Positions 34,352-47,000 of a DNA stretch of 64,000 nucleotides are shown one piece after another (position 1 is the stretch's first letter; every line of letters starts with the position of its first letter). The stretch lies in contig CM072160.1 in the NCBI GenBank assembly GCA_036850595.1, forward strand, positions 682,163 to 746,162, given 5' to 3'. Source of the DNA: Rhyacichthys aspro (Eukaryota; Chordata; Actinopteri; Gobiiformes; Rhyacichthyidae). Both the position numbers and the translations under genes were made by a program. The notes beneath the pieces were generated by a model. The model had not been told where the DNA came from. It saw nothing but the letters and a program-made list of their open reading frames with translations, and ran no database searches.

Positions 34352-36939
34352 ATGGATCTGTTCGGAGACTTACCGGAGCCGACACAAACCTCCGGTGAGC
34401 ACCAAAAACACACGCACTTTTTTAATCCAAAGTGGGGTTTTTTTACTAGTGATGGATCAGTCCAGTGATGGATGTGGTTGGGATGTTGTCCACAGAAGAA
34501 AGAACAGGCTGAAAATAATCTGCACTGACAATACATACTACATATTATTACTATTTTATAACGGCCCACACCGACTAAACTAATAACTATAACGGTGGGC
34601 TGTTTAAGGGGTCGTTTCCATGGCAACGTAGGTCACTTGGTTCAGATTAGGAACTAAAGTCTGTATCCAACTAAATCCTGTACAGGTCCATCAAAACCTG
34701 AATTTTAAGTTCTACTAAAAGTAATATTTATCAAAAACATGTTTAAATCCAACCAAAACCTGTTTAAATCCATCCATGCCCTCTTTAAGTCTAACCAAAA
34801 CTGTCTCAAATTCTACTAAAACCTCTCTGAATCCAACTAAAGCCTGTTCAGATCCAACTAACACCAGTCTGAATCCAACTAAAACCAGTTCACATCCACT
34901 TGAAACCTGTTAAAATCTATCTAAACCCTGTTTGAATCCAACTAAAACTGGTCCAAATCCTTACTAAACCAATTTTGTTTACTAGAACAGATTAATATGT
35001 GTTTGTTGTGTCCCAGGTCCAGCCCCAGTTCAACCAAATGACCCTAAAGAAGAGAACCATAACGAAACAGACCAAGACAGCAGCTTAAAACGAAAGAAGG
35101 GACCAGACCAGGACGAGGACCAGGAGGAGGTCAAGAGAGTCTGCAGAGAAGGTTTTCAGCCCCACAATGTTTGTCGCCTCCTTTTGCTTCATTAACGCTG
35201 TGTGTTTGAGCGAAACGCGGGGCTGTGGGCTAACTCTGCATCTGCCGTAGGTCTGCCCCGACTCAGAGGCTTCGCGGCGGCTCGACGAGGAGAACGGGAC
35301 GAGATGCAGGATGCTCACGTGCTTTTGCCGGAGATGAACGGCCTCGCTCTGCCTAAAGCTGTGTAAGTGGAGTCTGTGGGTGCACTGATGAGAGTCTAAG
35401 AAAAAAGTCAGTTTGAAAGGTTTAAAAGCAGATTAAAACGGTCTAGAGTCAGTTCAGTCCGGTTTAGTAGAAGGGAAGAAGGTGGAAGAGGTGATGAGGA
35501 GGAGTTACATGAGCACTTGGTATCACAGTTTGATGTTTATAGTTTTGTGGTTTTAAACTGAGTCTTAAACTGAAACACTCACCTTTATTCACCTGGCTGT
35601 TTAACTGTTGCAGATCCCGTGTGTCGTACTTCGCTGTGTTCGACGGTCACGGAGGAGCACGAGCCTCGAGGTTCGCCGCTGAAAATCTCCATCACAATTT
35701 GGCCAAGAAGTTCCCCACCGGTGAGTAACAGACGAGAACACGCTCATGGAACCATCATTAGATATAAACTTCAACTAAATTGTACAGCAACTCCTTCTGA
35801 AAAAACAAACTGTTGTTTCAGGAGAAAGTGAAAACTTGGACAAACTGATAAAGAAGTGTCTCCTGGACACTTTTCGACAAACAGATGAGGACTTCTTGAA
35901 GAAAGCCTCCAGCCAGTGAGAATAAAAAGCCTTTAACCCTCATTTTATCCAGGTTTATCAGATGAATACTCATGTGTTGTTTGTGCTGGACAGAAAACCT
36001 GCGTGGAAGGACGGCTCCACAGCCACGTGCGCGCTCGTGGTGGACGACACTGTGTATGTGGCCAACCTCGGAGACAGCAGGGTAACATTCTGTATCCTGT
36101 AGGGCAGCCCTGGAGGAGACCCGTGTCCTAAATCTGTGTGTTTTCAGGCCGTGTTGTGTCGTATGGAGGAGACAGAGGGACAGAAGAGGCCTGTGACTCT
36201 GGCTCTGAGTAAAGAACACAACCCCACCATCTACGAGGAGCGCATGAGGATCCAGAGAGCGGGCGGCACCGTCAGGTAACACTCTGTCCTTAATAAAGAG
36301 TAAACCTGAACACACTGCGGCTCTGACCCGTGTGTCCTCTGCAGAGACGGCCGGGTGCTGGGCGTCCTGGAGGTGTCCCGCTCCATCGGAGACGGTCAGT
36401 ACAAACGCTGTGGAGTCATTTCGACCCCGGATCTGAGGAGGTGTCAGCTCACGGCCAACGACAGGTAAAAAGAACCACACTGACACTACAAACTAATCTA
36501 AATAAAAAAGTTACTCCAGTTTTCATTCATTTTCCCAGGTTTATGATTCTTGCCTGTGACGGTCTTTTCAAAGTGTTTTCTGCCGATGAAGCCGTTAAAT
36601 TTGTCCTCGGCGTCCTGCAGGTATCTCTCTAAAGTAACAAAACCCAACGCTGCTCTTTACACAGAGACGTATTAACCTGCTCCTTTAGTCTTTTACTTTT
36701 GTACTGTTCTGTACAATTAAAGGAAAACACAGTGGCTACAGACGTAGCCCCCTTTAGAAAATGGAAAATTGTCTCTAAAAGCTACTGTGTGTTTTCAGGA
36801 CGGAGCAGAGTCAGCTCCAAACCCAGATGAAGATGAGGAGGAGTGTTTTGAAGCGGCCTGTCAGCAGCTGGCCTCTGAAGCCGTCAAACGAGGCTGCGCT
36901 GATAACGTCACAGTGATCCTTGTCTCCATTCGATTCTGA
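34352..36939 (+). CDS. ilkap: ILKAP, PP2C-family serine/threonine phosphatase
   Basis: ILKAP is a metal-dependent phosphatase that binds integrin-linked kinase and dampens its signalling. Coding exons: 34352-34394, 35017-35151, 35251-35362, 35614-35720, 35822-35915, 35994-36081, 36148-36275, 36345-36464, 36539-36620, 36799-36939; total 1050 bp, 349 residues (human 392, the gap being in the N-terminal linker). It starts MDLFGDLPEP, the ILKAP signature, then a Lys/Glu/Asp-rich linker. PP2C motifs in order: RGERDEMQDAHV, SYFAVFDGHGGARASRF (metal-binding DGHGG), KDGSTATCAL, YVANLGDSR, RVLGVLEVSRSIGDG, ILACDGLFKVF and CADNVTVILVSIRF. All junctions keep phase. The donor after exon 2 (GTTTTC) is weak and may be misplaced by a few codons. 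Confidence 0.95.
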
Positions 36940-36974
36940 ATAAATACCTCTTTTTCGTTTTTTTTCACAATAAA
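36939..36974 (+). terminator. ILKAP polyadenylation signals
   Basis: AATAAA at 36939-36944, overlapping the stop codon by one base, and again at 36969-36974. The second is more plausible for use. Confidence 0.6.
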
Positions 36975-37273
36975 ACCACTCTTTTCTTTAGTTCTGTCTC
37001 CTCTGAGTCTGGTTCAGTTCAGTTTTCTGTTTTTAGGAATATCTGATGTTCTTCATCTTATGGTATGACTTAAATCACTCTAAAAAGATTTAACGCAAGG
37101 TCACGTCATTAAATAAACCATTTTTAATAAAACCTCCAGTACTTCTTGTGTTTTTAATGTGTAAGGTTCAGTTTAATTGTATATAACACGTAACAAAGAG
37201 GCACATTTTTTATTTATATTTCTCACTGGATGCGTTTGTCTTTGGTCTCAAGTCTGTCCTTTAATCCTAAGAT

Positions 37274-37579
37274 CATTGGTTCTCAAACTCTTCACATCAA
37301 GTACCAGCCCAGAAAATATTTGTCTTAGCACCTTTATGCCAATATGGATCTATGCCACTTAAAGTTTTATATGAACACATACCTATCTACCTACAGTATA
37401 TGAATGTTATGAAATTAATTTTGTTTGCAGCTGCTTCTTGAAATCAGTTTTTTAGGAATCCATACATTTAGTGGAATAGTAAAGTGTTTTATAGAAAAGC
37501 TGTTGCAGAAATCAACAGTCTACATTTTGAGAGAGAGAGTGCCAAAAGAGGGACCTGTACCACAGTTTGAGAAACACTG
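37274..37579. mobile_element. hAT-like MITE
   Basis: Starts CATTGGTTCTCAAACTC and ends GTTTGAGAAACACTG, inverted repeats of the common hAT terminal type. The 306-bp interior has no transposase. Flanking octamers match only partly. It lies between ILKAP and the ACAP gene. Confidence 0.65.
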
Positions 37580-37794
37580 CTTTAGACAGTTTTTCCAAAA
37601 AGCATATTTCTATATTTGAGATTAAAAAAATCAAACTAGACTCTTCCCTTTTTCCTGTTTTCTCTTCTCAAAGAGTGAATAACATCTGACAAATCAACCC
37701 TCAGTGAAAACAAACTTTATTTCGCTGTGAATTCCCGTGTGTGCCGCTGTAGTTCCTCTCCGCGCCGCTGGGGGCCGCGCTGGTTGGCTGCTCC

Positions 37795-37806
37795 GGTCAC
37801 GTGACC
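37795..37806. promoter_or_regulatory. GGTCACGTGACC palindrome in the ACAP promoter
   Basis: A perfect 12-bp palindrome with an E-box core, matching the USF and TFE/MITF-type consensus (GTCACGTGAC). It is about 240 bp upstream of the ACAP ATG, in a GC-rich stretch with a neighbouring ETS-like CCGGATG. Confidence 0.6.
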
Positions 37807-38042
37807 CGGATGTTTTGCGGAAGGCGTCGTGTAGCAACAGCAGCTGCTTCAGACCGGGCTCTGACAGCTGTTAAAAACACCGCGTTTAACCGGAATTTTT
37901 ACAGAATCGAGTCCAAATGCGCCGCGAAACCAGCTCTGACTCGGTTCTGATGTTTTATATGAGGTGTTTATTTAGTTTTTTATAATTATAATGAGCGCGC
38001 GCGACGGGTTTTAGCGGTAAACGGACACAGACGGAGCTGGAC

Positions 38043-41000
38043 ATGGACGCGCTGCTGGACTTTGAGGAGTGCGTTAAAGACTCTCCGCGTTTCAGGTAAA
38101 AACACGGTTCCAAAACTTTATATAAAAAGAAATAACGGAGAGGAAATACAGAGCGCATGCGCAGTTGTCCATACTCTCCTTAATATCCTTCCTTGCCTCC
38201 TTCACCTCCTCAGCTGCTTCTTTCTTTACACAACCTGATAATAAACTAAATTAATGCACAAATATCTTCTACATATGCAGACCAGTCAGTTATAAAACAA
38301 ATAGTAAAATTCATTCGATTATTAAGTGCCATAGTAAGCATTTACCAACAGCTCAATAAATCAATACCATGTAAATAGGTAGAGCTAAGAAAAACAAGGA
38401 GAAATTGAGATCATATGGTCAAAGAAATCTATTGTTCACAATCTTTTCGACGACCTTACCTAATCTGCCACCTGTCAGCTGATTGAGCCATAATAATAAA
38501 AATATAATATAGCTCATCTTAAAAAGCTTTATTACTTTGCTTGGTATTTAAAACAGCCCTACTGTAGGCCATAATATAAACATAATTATGATGCATTTTA
38601 TTTGCACTGCTCTTATTACCTCACTGTGGTGGTGTTATCATAGACTCAGATAATATTTGTGTGTGGTTGTTACAGACTGACCCTGGATCAGTTTGAAGCT
38701 GACGTCTGTCATCTGGAAACAACACTGGAGAAGGTACGAAATCACCAAAAGGGAGCCATTTTCAACAAACGTTTTGATTTGTATAAATGTCTTGTACATA
38801 AAGCCATCTAAAACCTGCTCAAATCCATCTAAAACCTGCTCAAATTCATCTAAAACATGTTCATACCGTCCTCAGACAGCTGAACTCTGCTGTAGATAAC
38901 GCTCCTCTGTGTGTGTCCAGGTTCTGAGGCTCTGTGGGAAGATGGTGGAGGCAGGACAGATCTACAGCTCGTCCAATCAGCTGTTTCTGAGCAGTTTGAA
39001 GGAGCTGTGCACCGTCCACCGGAAGGACAGTGTCATCAGCGTGAGTTTATACAGAGAGCTTAAGTACAGGCCTTAATCTATGTTTGACGTCTGACTGGTT
39101 CTCCCTCAGAGCTGTCTGGACCAGTTTGATCAGGCTTTGAACGAGATAATCAGTTTCCACACAGTGAGTAGACAACATCATTTTATTTATACAGCTACAA
39201 ATCACAATAAAGTTATCTCATGACACTTTACAATTATAACAGATTCAGACAATGATCTTTAACCCAACAATTCCTCATGAAAGCACTTAGGGAATGTGGC
39301 AAAGAACACACAAAAGATTTAACATAAACCTCAAACTGCCCCCTGCTCTGGGTGGACAGCAATAAGTAACGGATAAGTTTATAACAGTACCACAATAATA
39401 GAGAGGTTGAGCCTCTGCATTAGGAGACTCTGAGGTCAGGCCCCGATCCTGAAACAGAAGTCTAAGGACTCTGGGGAGAGTAACAATAAACATAAAAATG
39501 GACAGGACAAGACTTTGTGCAGCAAAAATTATATTAGACATGAGCCCTGTCCCCTGAGTCCAGATTCTGTACTGTACCTGCTTAGAAACAGTCTCAGTCT
39601 GGATCAGAAGCAGTAAAAGTTCAGTTAACCCAGTTTGTAATGATTATTTCCCTGTTACCCGTGTTTCCAGACGCTGTTGGATCAGACGCAGAGAGCCATC
39701 AGTCAGCAGCTCTCCAGCCTCTGTTCACAGTCTGTATTTAACCACATTTACCTCCAGCAGCTCATACAGTCTCACGAACGTACCTCTAATCCCTGAGCCG
39801 TGTCTGTCAGGTTCCTGCCGCAGCTGTCCGACACCAGGAGAGAGTTCGTCCGAATCGGTGAAGACCTGGAGGCGGCGGCGGCGAAGAACGCTCAGGTTTC
39901 TCGACTGAAGCAAACGGAGGCAGAACGATCCAGTCACCTGCTGCTGGCCACGAGGAAGTGCTACCAACACTTCGCCCTGGATTATTGTCTGCAGGTAACA
40001 ACACTCGCCCGAGGCAGAGCTGCGCCAACGTTAACAACTGGGCCAAATCCAAACGTGCTCAGAAAACAAATTTAGTTGGATTTGAACAGGTTTTTGTAGG
40101 ATTTGAATGTGTTTTAGTTGGATTTGAACAGATTTTAGTTGATTTTGGACTGGTTTAGTTGGTTTAAAACATGTTTTAGTTGGTTTTAAACAGGTTTTAG
40201 TTTTATCTGAATTGCTTTTAGTTTGTTTTAATCAGGTTTTACTTGGATTTGAACAGGTTCTTTAAATCTTTTCAGTTGAACTCGTTCAGGACCCAGCAGA
40301 GGGTGGACATCCTAAACTCAGTGAGTATTAAAGCGACTGTGACCTGCTCCAGTCTGATTCTGTTCTAACCCTTTAACCCTGTGTCTGTCGGCTCCAGGTT
40401 TTCTCCTTCGTTCAGGCCCAGTTCACCTTCTTCCACCAAGGCTTCGACCTGCTGCGAGACCTGGAGCCCACCATGAAAACCATGGCCTCACAGGTGACCT
40501 TTAACCTGTGACAGTGTTACGCCTCCGAGCGTCAGCCACAGTTTTCTCTGAAGTGTCTCCTGTTCCTCAGATTTCTCAGGTGTCGACAGAGTGTTCGTCC
40601 AAAAGGAAGGAGCTGGAGGGTAAACACCTGCAGGTCCAACAGAGAGTGAGTCACAGTGTCCCGTATATAACCAGACTGGTGCCAAAAAGTGCTCCTTTGG
40701 ACAAAAGGGAAACATGATTCAGATTCAACTAAAACCTGTTTAGATCCAAAAAATGTATTCTAGATTTCTCTCTGAAACCTTTCTAATGTGACAGTTCAAA
40801 ATGTGAATGAAATATGTCTCAGGAAGCATCTGTTAAAGGGCTGGATTTGTGTTTACCTCAGACTGAGACGTGTGTGTAAACCGAGCTGTGTTGTGTCTCA
40901 GGATGCGTCCGGGGAGCCGTCGGTCGGACCGTGTCCTCACAGCGGAGACGTGATCCAGGGACAGCTGTTCAAACGCAGCCGCAGGAAACACAAGACCTGG

Positions 41001-44000
41001 AAGAGGTTCGCTCACAAAACCATTCACTGTTTCTGCTCCAACTCACTGATTTTACACTTGTATTTTTCAGATGCTGGTTTTCAATCCGAGACAATCAGCT
41101 CCTGTACAGAAAATCCCACAAGGTGAAACTTTATCAGACATAACATCCATAGAAAATATAAAAGTGTCGACTCATTTCTCACATGTTTTATGTGTTTTTG
41201 CCGATTGATAGTTTGTTAATCTTCTCATTTTTGTTTCCATAAACGGTTTGTCGTCTCAGGAGCAGCCGCTGGTTCTGTTCGAGGACCTCAGACTTTGTGC
41301 CGTAAAACCTTTGGAAAACACCGACCGACGGTTCTGCTTCGAGCTGCTCTCTGTTCAGAAGTAAGACCTGGTTTAGACCTGGTTTCATTTTGGATCTTTT
41401 TTAAGTAGTTCTGTTTTCTGTTTCTATGGATTTGTTGTATCTTGGTTTAGAGCTGGTTTAGTCCAAGACCTGGTCCCTGGTCTTTGGTCTAATGCTGCAG
41501 TGGTTCAGTCCGGTCTTGTTCTGGTCTTTGGTCTAATGCTGCAGTGGTTCAGTCCGGTCTTGTTCTGGTCTTTGGTCTAATGCTGCAGTGGTTCAGTCCG
41601 GTCTTGTTCTGGTCTTTGCAGGTCCTGTGTGCTTCAGTCCGACTCGGAGCCGCTCAGACAAACGTGGCTCAGTGTTTTACAGGGAAGCATTGACCAGGCC
41701 TACAGAGAGGACCGCTCTGATATACAGGTGAGATCCTGCTAGAACCTGTTCCAGACCTGCTGGAACCTGTTCAAATCAAACTAAAACCGTTTCAGATCCA
41801 CCTAAATCCTGTTTAAAACCATCTGAACCGTGCTTGTCAGACCTCAGACCCCGTGCCCCCGGCGCCCGCCCCTGACGGCTCTCCTCGGGCCCCTCTGGGG
41901 GTGGCCCTGCGCGGCCCCGGGAACCTCCTCTGCTGCGACTGTGGAGCGGAGCAGCCGCGATGGGCCTCCGTGAACCTCGGAGTTACCGTCTGCATCGAGT
42001 GCTCCGGCATCCACAGGTCAGGACCGCACGCTTTATTTACAGAGTCTGTCCCCGGGTCCGTCCCGGGCCCCTCCTGTGGCTCTGATGCGGTGGTGTTTTG
42101 GCAGGAGTCTGGGCGTTCACGTGTCCAAGGTGAGGTCCCTGACTCTGGACTCATGGGACTCAGAGCAGCTCAAGGTGAGAGTGAAAACTACACCGAGCGG
42201 TTCAGTCCGGTCTTGGTCTAGTCTGGTCTGGTCCCGGAGAGGCCTGTGTTTCTGATGTTTTTTAATTATGCTCTGTCCTGTCTTCTTCAGCTGCTGTGCA
42301 TTCTGGGAAATGATGTCATTAACAGCATCTACGAGGCGCACTGCTCCGAAGAACGAGTCAAACCCCGACACGACAGCACCAGGTCTGAACCGGGTCTGAA
42401 CCAGGTCTAAACCAGGACTAAACCGGGTCTAAACCAGGTCTAAACCAGGACTAAACCAGGACTAGACCAGGTCTGAACCGGGTCTGAACCAAGACTAAAC
42501 CAGGACTAAACTAGGTCTAAACCGGGTCTGAACCAAGACTAAACCAGGACTAAACTAGGTCTAAACCGGGTCTGAACCGGGTCTGAACCAGGACTAAACC
42601 AGGACTAAACCAGGTCTAAACCAGGACTAGACCAGGTCTGAACCGGGTCTGAACCAAGACTAAACCAGGACTAAACTAGGTCTAAACCGGGTCTGAACCG
42701 GGTCTGAACCGGGACTGAACCGGATCTGAACCGGGTCTAATCCAGGACTAAACCAGGACTAAACCAGGTCTAACCCAGGTCTAAACCAGGACTAAACCGG
42801 GTCTAAACCAGGTCTGAACCAGGACTAAACCAGGACTAAACCAGGTCTAAACCAGGTCTAAACCAGGACTAGACCAGGTCTGAACCGGGTCTGAACCAGG
42901 ACTAAACCAGGACTAAACCAGGTCTAAACCAGGTCTAAACCAGGTCTAAACCAGGACTAAACCAGGACTAAACCAGGTCTAAACCAGGACTAGACCAGGT
43001 CTAAACCAGGACTAGACCAGGTCTGAACCGGGTCTGAACCAAGACTAAACCAGGACTAAACTAGGTCTAAACCGGGTCTGAACCGGGTCTGAACCGGGAC
43101 TGAACCGGATCTGAACCGGGTATAATCCAGGACTAAACCAGGACTAAACCAGGTCTAAACCAGGACTAAACCAGGACTAAACCAGGTCTAAACCAGGTCT
43201 AAACCAGGACTAAACCAGGTCTAAACCAGGTCTAAACCAGGTCTAAACCAGGACTAAACCAGGTCTAAACCAGGTCTAAACCAGGACTAAACCAGGACTA
43301 AACCAGGTCTAAACCAGGACTAAACCAGGTCTAAACCAGGACTAAACCAGGTCTAAACCAGGTCTAAACCAGGACTAAACCAGGACTAAACCAGGTCTAA
43401 ACCAGGTCTAAACCAGGACTGAACCAGGACTAAACCAGATCTGAACCAGGTCTAATCCAGGACTAAACCAGGACTAAACCAGGTCTAAACCAGGACTAAA
43501 CCAGGACTAAACCAGGTCTAAACCAGGTCTAAACCAGGTCTAAACCAGGTCTAAACCAGGTCTAAACCAGGTCTAAACCAGGACTAAACCAGGTCTAAAC
43601 CAGGTCTAAACCAGGACTAAACCAGGACTAAACCGGGTCTAAACCAGGTCTAAACCGGGACTAAACCGGTCTAAACCAGGATCTAAACCAGGTCTAAACC
43701 AGGACTAAACCAGGACTAAACCAGGACTAAACCAGGTCTAAACCAGGACTAAACCAGGTCTAAACCAGGTCTAAACCAGGTCTAAACCAGGACTAAACCA
43801 GGTCTAAACCAGGTCTAAACCAGGACTAAACCAGGACTAAACCAGGTCTAAACCAGGTCTAAACCAGGTCTAAACCAGGACTAAACCAGGTCTAAACCAG
43901 GTCTAAACCAGGACTAAACCAGGACTAAACCAGGTCTAAACCAGGTCTAAACCAGGTCTAAACCAGGACTAAACCAGGTCTAAACCAGGTCTAAACCAGG

Positions 44001-47000
44001 TCTAAACCAGGACTAAACCAGGTCTAAACCAGGACTAAACCAGGACTAAACCAGGTCTAAACCAGGACTAAACCAGGTCTAAACCAGGTCTAAACCAGGT
44101 CTAAACCAGGACTAAACCAGGTCTAAACCAGGACTAAACCAGGTCTAAACCAGGTCTAAACCAGGTCTAAACCAGGTCTAAACCAGGTCTAAACCAGGAC
44201 TAAACCAGGTCTAAACCAGGTCTAAACCAGGACTAAACCAGGACTAAACCAGGTCTAAACCAGGTCTAAACCAGGTCTAAACCAGGTCTAAACCAGGACT
44301 AAACCAGGTCTAAACCAGGTCTAAACCAGGTCTAAACCAGGACTAAACCAGGTCTAAACCAGGTCTAAACCAGGACTAAACCAGGTCTAAACCAGGACTA
44401 AACCAGGTCTAAACCAGGTCTAAACCAGGTCTAAACCAGGTCTAAACCAGGTCTAAACCAGGTCTAAACCAGGTCTAAACCAGGACTAAACCAGGACGAA
44501 ACCGGGTCTAAACCAGGTCTAAACCAGGACTAAACCGGGTCTAAAGCGGGTCTAAACCAGGTCTAAACCAGGACTAAACCAGGTCTAAACCAGGTCTAAA
44601 CCAGGACTAAACCAGGACTAAATCGTGTCTAAACCAGGTCTAAACCAGGACTAAACCAGGACTAAACCAGGTCTAAACCAGGTCTAAACCAGGACTAAAC
44701 CAGGACTAAACCAGGACTAAACCAGGTCTAAACCAGGTCTAAACCAGGTCTAAACCAGNNNNNNNNNNNNNNNNNNNNNNNNNNNNNNNNNNNNNNNNNN
44801 NNNNNNNNNNNNNNNNNNNNNNNNNNNNNNNNNNNNNNNNNNNNNNNNNNNNNNNNNTTGAGCAGGTTTTAGTAGGATCTGAGCAGGTTTTAGTAAGATC
44901 TGAGCAGGTTCTAGTTGATCTGAGCAGGTTTTAGTAAGATCTGAGCAGGTTTTAGTAGGATCTGAGCAGGTTCTAGTTGATCTGAGCAGGTTCTAGTTGA
45001 TCTGAGCAGGTTTTAGTAAGATCTGAGCAGGTTCTAGTTGATCTGAGCAGGTTTTAGTAAGATCTGAGCAGGTTCTAGTTGATCTGAGCAGGTTTTAGTA
45101 AGATCTGAGCAGGTTTTAGTAAGATCTGAGCAGGTTCTAGTTGATCTGAACAGGTTTTTGTAAGATCTGAGCAGGTTTTAGTAAGATCTGAGCAGGTTCT
45201 AGTTGATCTGAGCAGGTTTTTGTAAGATCTGAGCAGGTTTTAGTAAGATCTGAGCAGGTTTTAGTAAGATCTGAGCAGGTTTTAGTTGATCTGAGCAGGT
45301 TCTAGTTGATCTGAGCAGGTTTTAGTAAGATCTGAGCAGGTTCTAGTTGATCTGAGCAGGTTCTAGTTCATCTGAGCAGGTTTTAGTTGATCTGAGCAGG
45401 TTTTAGTAGGATCTGAGCAGGTTTTAGTAGGATCTGAGCAGGTTCTAGTTGATCTGAGCAGGTTCTAGTTGATCTGAGCAGGTTCTAGTTGATCTGAGCA
45501 GGTTTTAGTAAGATCTGAGCAGGTTTTAGTAAGATCTGAGCAGGTTCTAGTTGATCTGAGCAGGTTCTAGTTCATCTGAGCAGGTTTTAGTAGGATCTGA
45601 GCAGGTTTTAGTTGATCTGAGCAGGTTTTAGTAAGATCTGAGCAGGTTTTAGTCAAATTTGAACAGGTTTTAGTGGGATTTGGCCTGTCCCCGCTGTCTG
45701 TGTGTAGACAGGTGTGTCTGCTGCTGAAGAGAGGAGCCAATCAGTACGCAGTGGACGAGAGAGGACACGACCCATTGGCCATCGCCGTGGAAACCGCTCA
45801 CGCCGACATCGTCACGCTGTGAGTGTGAGGCTTATCCCTGCTCCGTCACACGCATGAATAAAGAGTGAAAACATGTGTGTGCTCTCAGGCTGAGGATGGC
45901 TCGGATGAACGAAGAGATGAAAGATTCAGAGGGAGCGTTCGGAGTCGGAGGTGAGCCACGAAAACACGTCGTCACTGAGAAAAGATCCTCTGAACCACGG
46001 CCCGTTCACACTTCCTCAGTTTTTACGATTCACAGACGTCTCTCTGGAGAGTGTCACACGGAACACTGTTCAACACGGCTCAGTTCAGTACTCGGTTTAC
46101 ACGCTTTACACCTGCATCGGATCAGGTTTGAAATAGTTTTAAACTGGTTTTAGTTGGATTTCATCAGGGTTTAGTTATTTATTTTATTGATTTATTTGCA
46201 CACAATAAAAATGTTCAACAAACAGAATGTATACAAAAATGAACAGTTCAAGTGCAGGGGCAAAAAACCCAAGAGGGCTTATTTTAAGGCCTCCTCCTTA
46301 TAATACATACAAAAGATACATACAAGTAAAATTACAGTTTACACAGTAAATAACATAAAACAACCAATAAATGTTTAAAAAATCAGAGATTTAATCAAAA
46401 ACTCTCTGAAGTATTTTTTAAATGACAATAGTGATGTGTTGATTTTAAGTAGGTGGGAAAATTCACTCCACAATTTACAGCCTCTATATCTTAAGCAAAA
46501 CTGGGCTCTGGATGTTTTGATTTTGGCAAATGGAAGTCTTGATTTTGACGAGTATATTAGCTATGAACCTCTGAATTAGTTTTAAAATAAAATATGAAGT
46601 GCTCAGGTATGATACTTTGATTAAACTGGATTTTGTGCATAAAAATACAAATCTGATATTGACATTGATATCGTAGATATTAAGAATGTTGAGTTTGTAA
46701 AATAAATTAACAGATGATGTCAGTGGCTTCGAATGGGTCGCAATTCTAACAAAGCGCTTTTGCAAAATCAAGATTTTATTTAAAGTAGATGGTAAAGTGC
46801 TTGCCCAAACTATATTACAATAAGATAGATAAGGGTAAATTAAACTGTAGTATAGTGTAAGCATACATTTTGTATCAACCTGTCGACTAACTTTTCTTAT
46901 AATACCAATTGATTTATTAATTTTTCTAGTTACCCAGTCAATATGATCTACACCCAAAAACCTAGTGGCTGAGACACGAGTTAATTCAACAGAAGCAATA

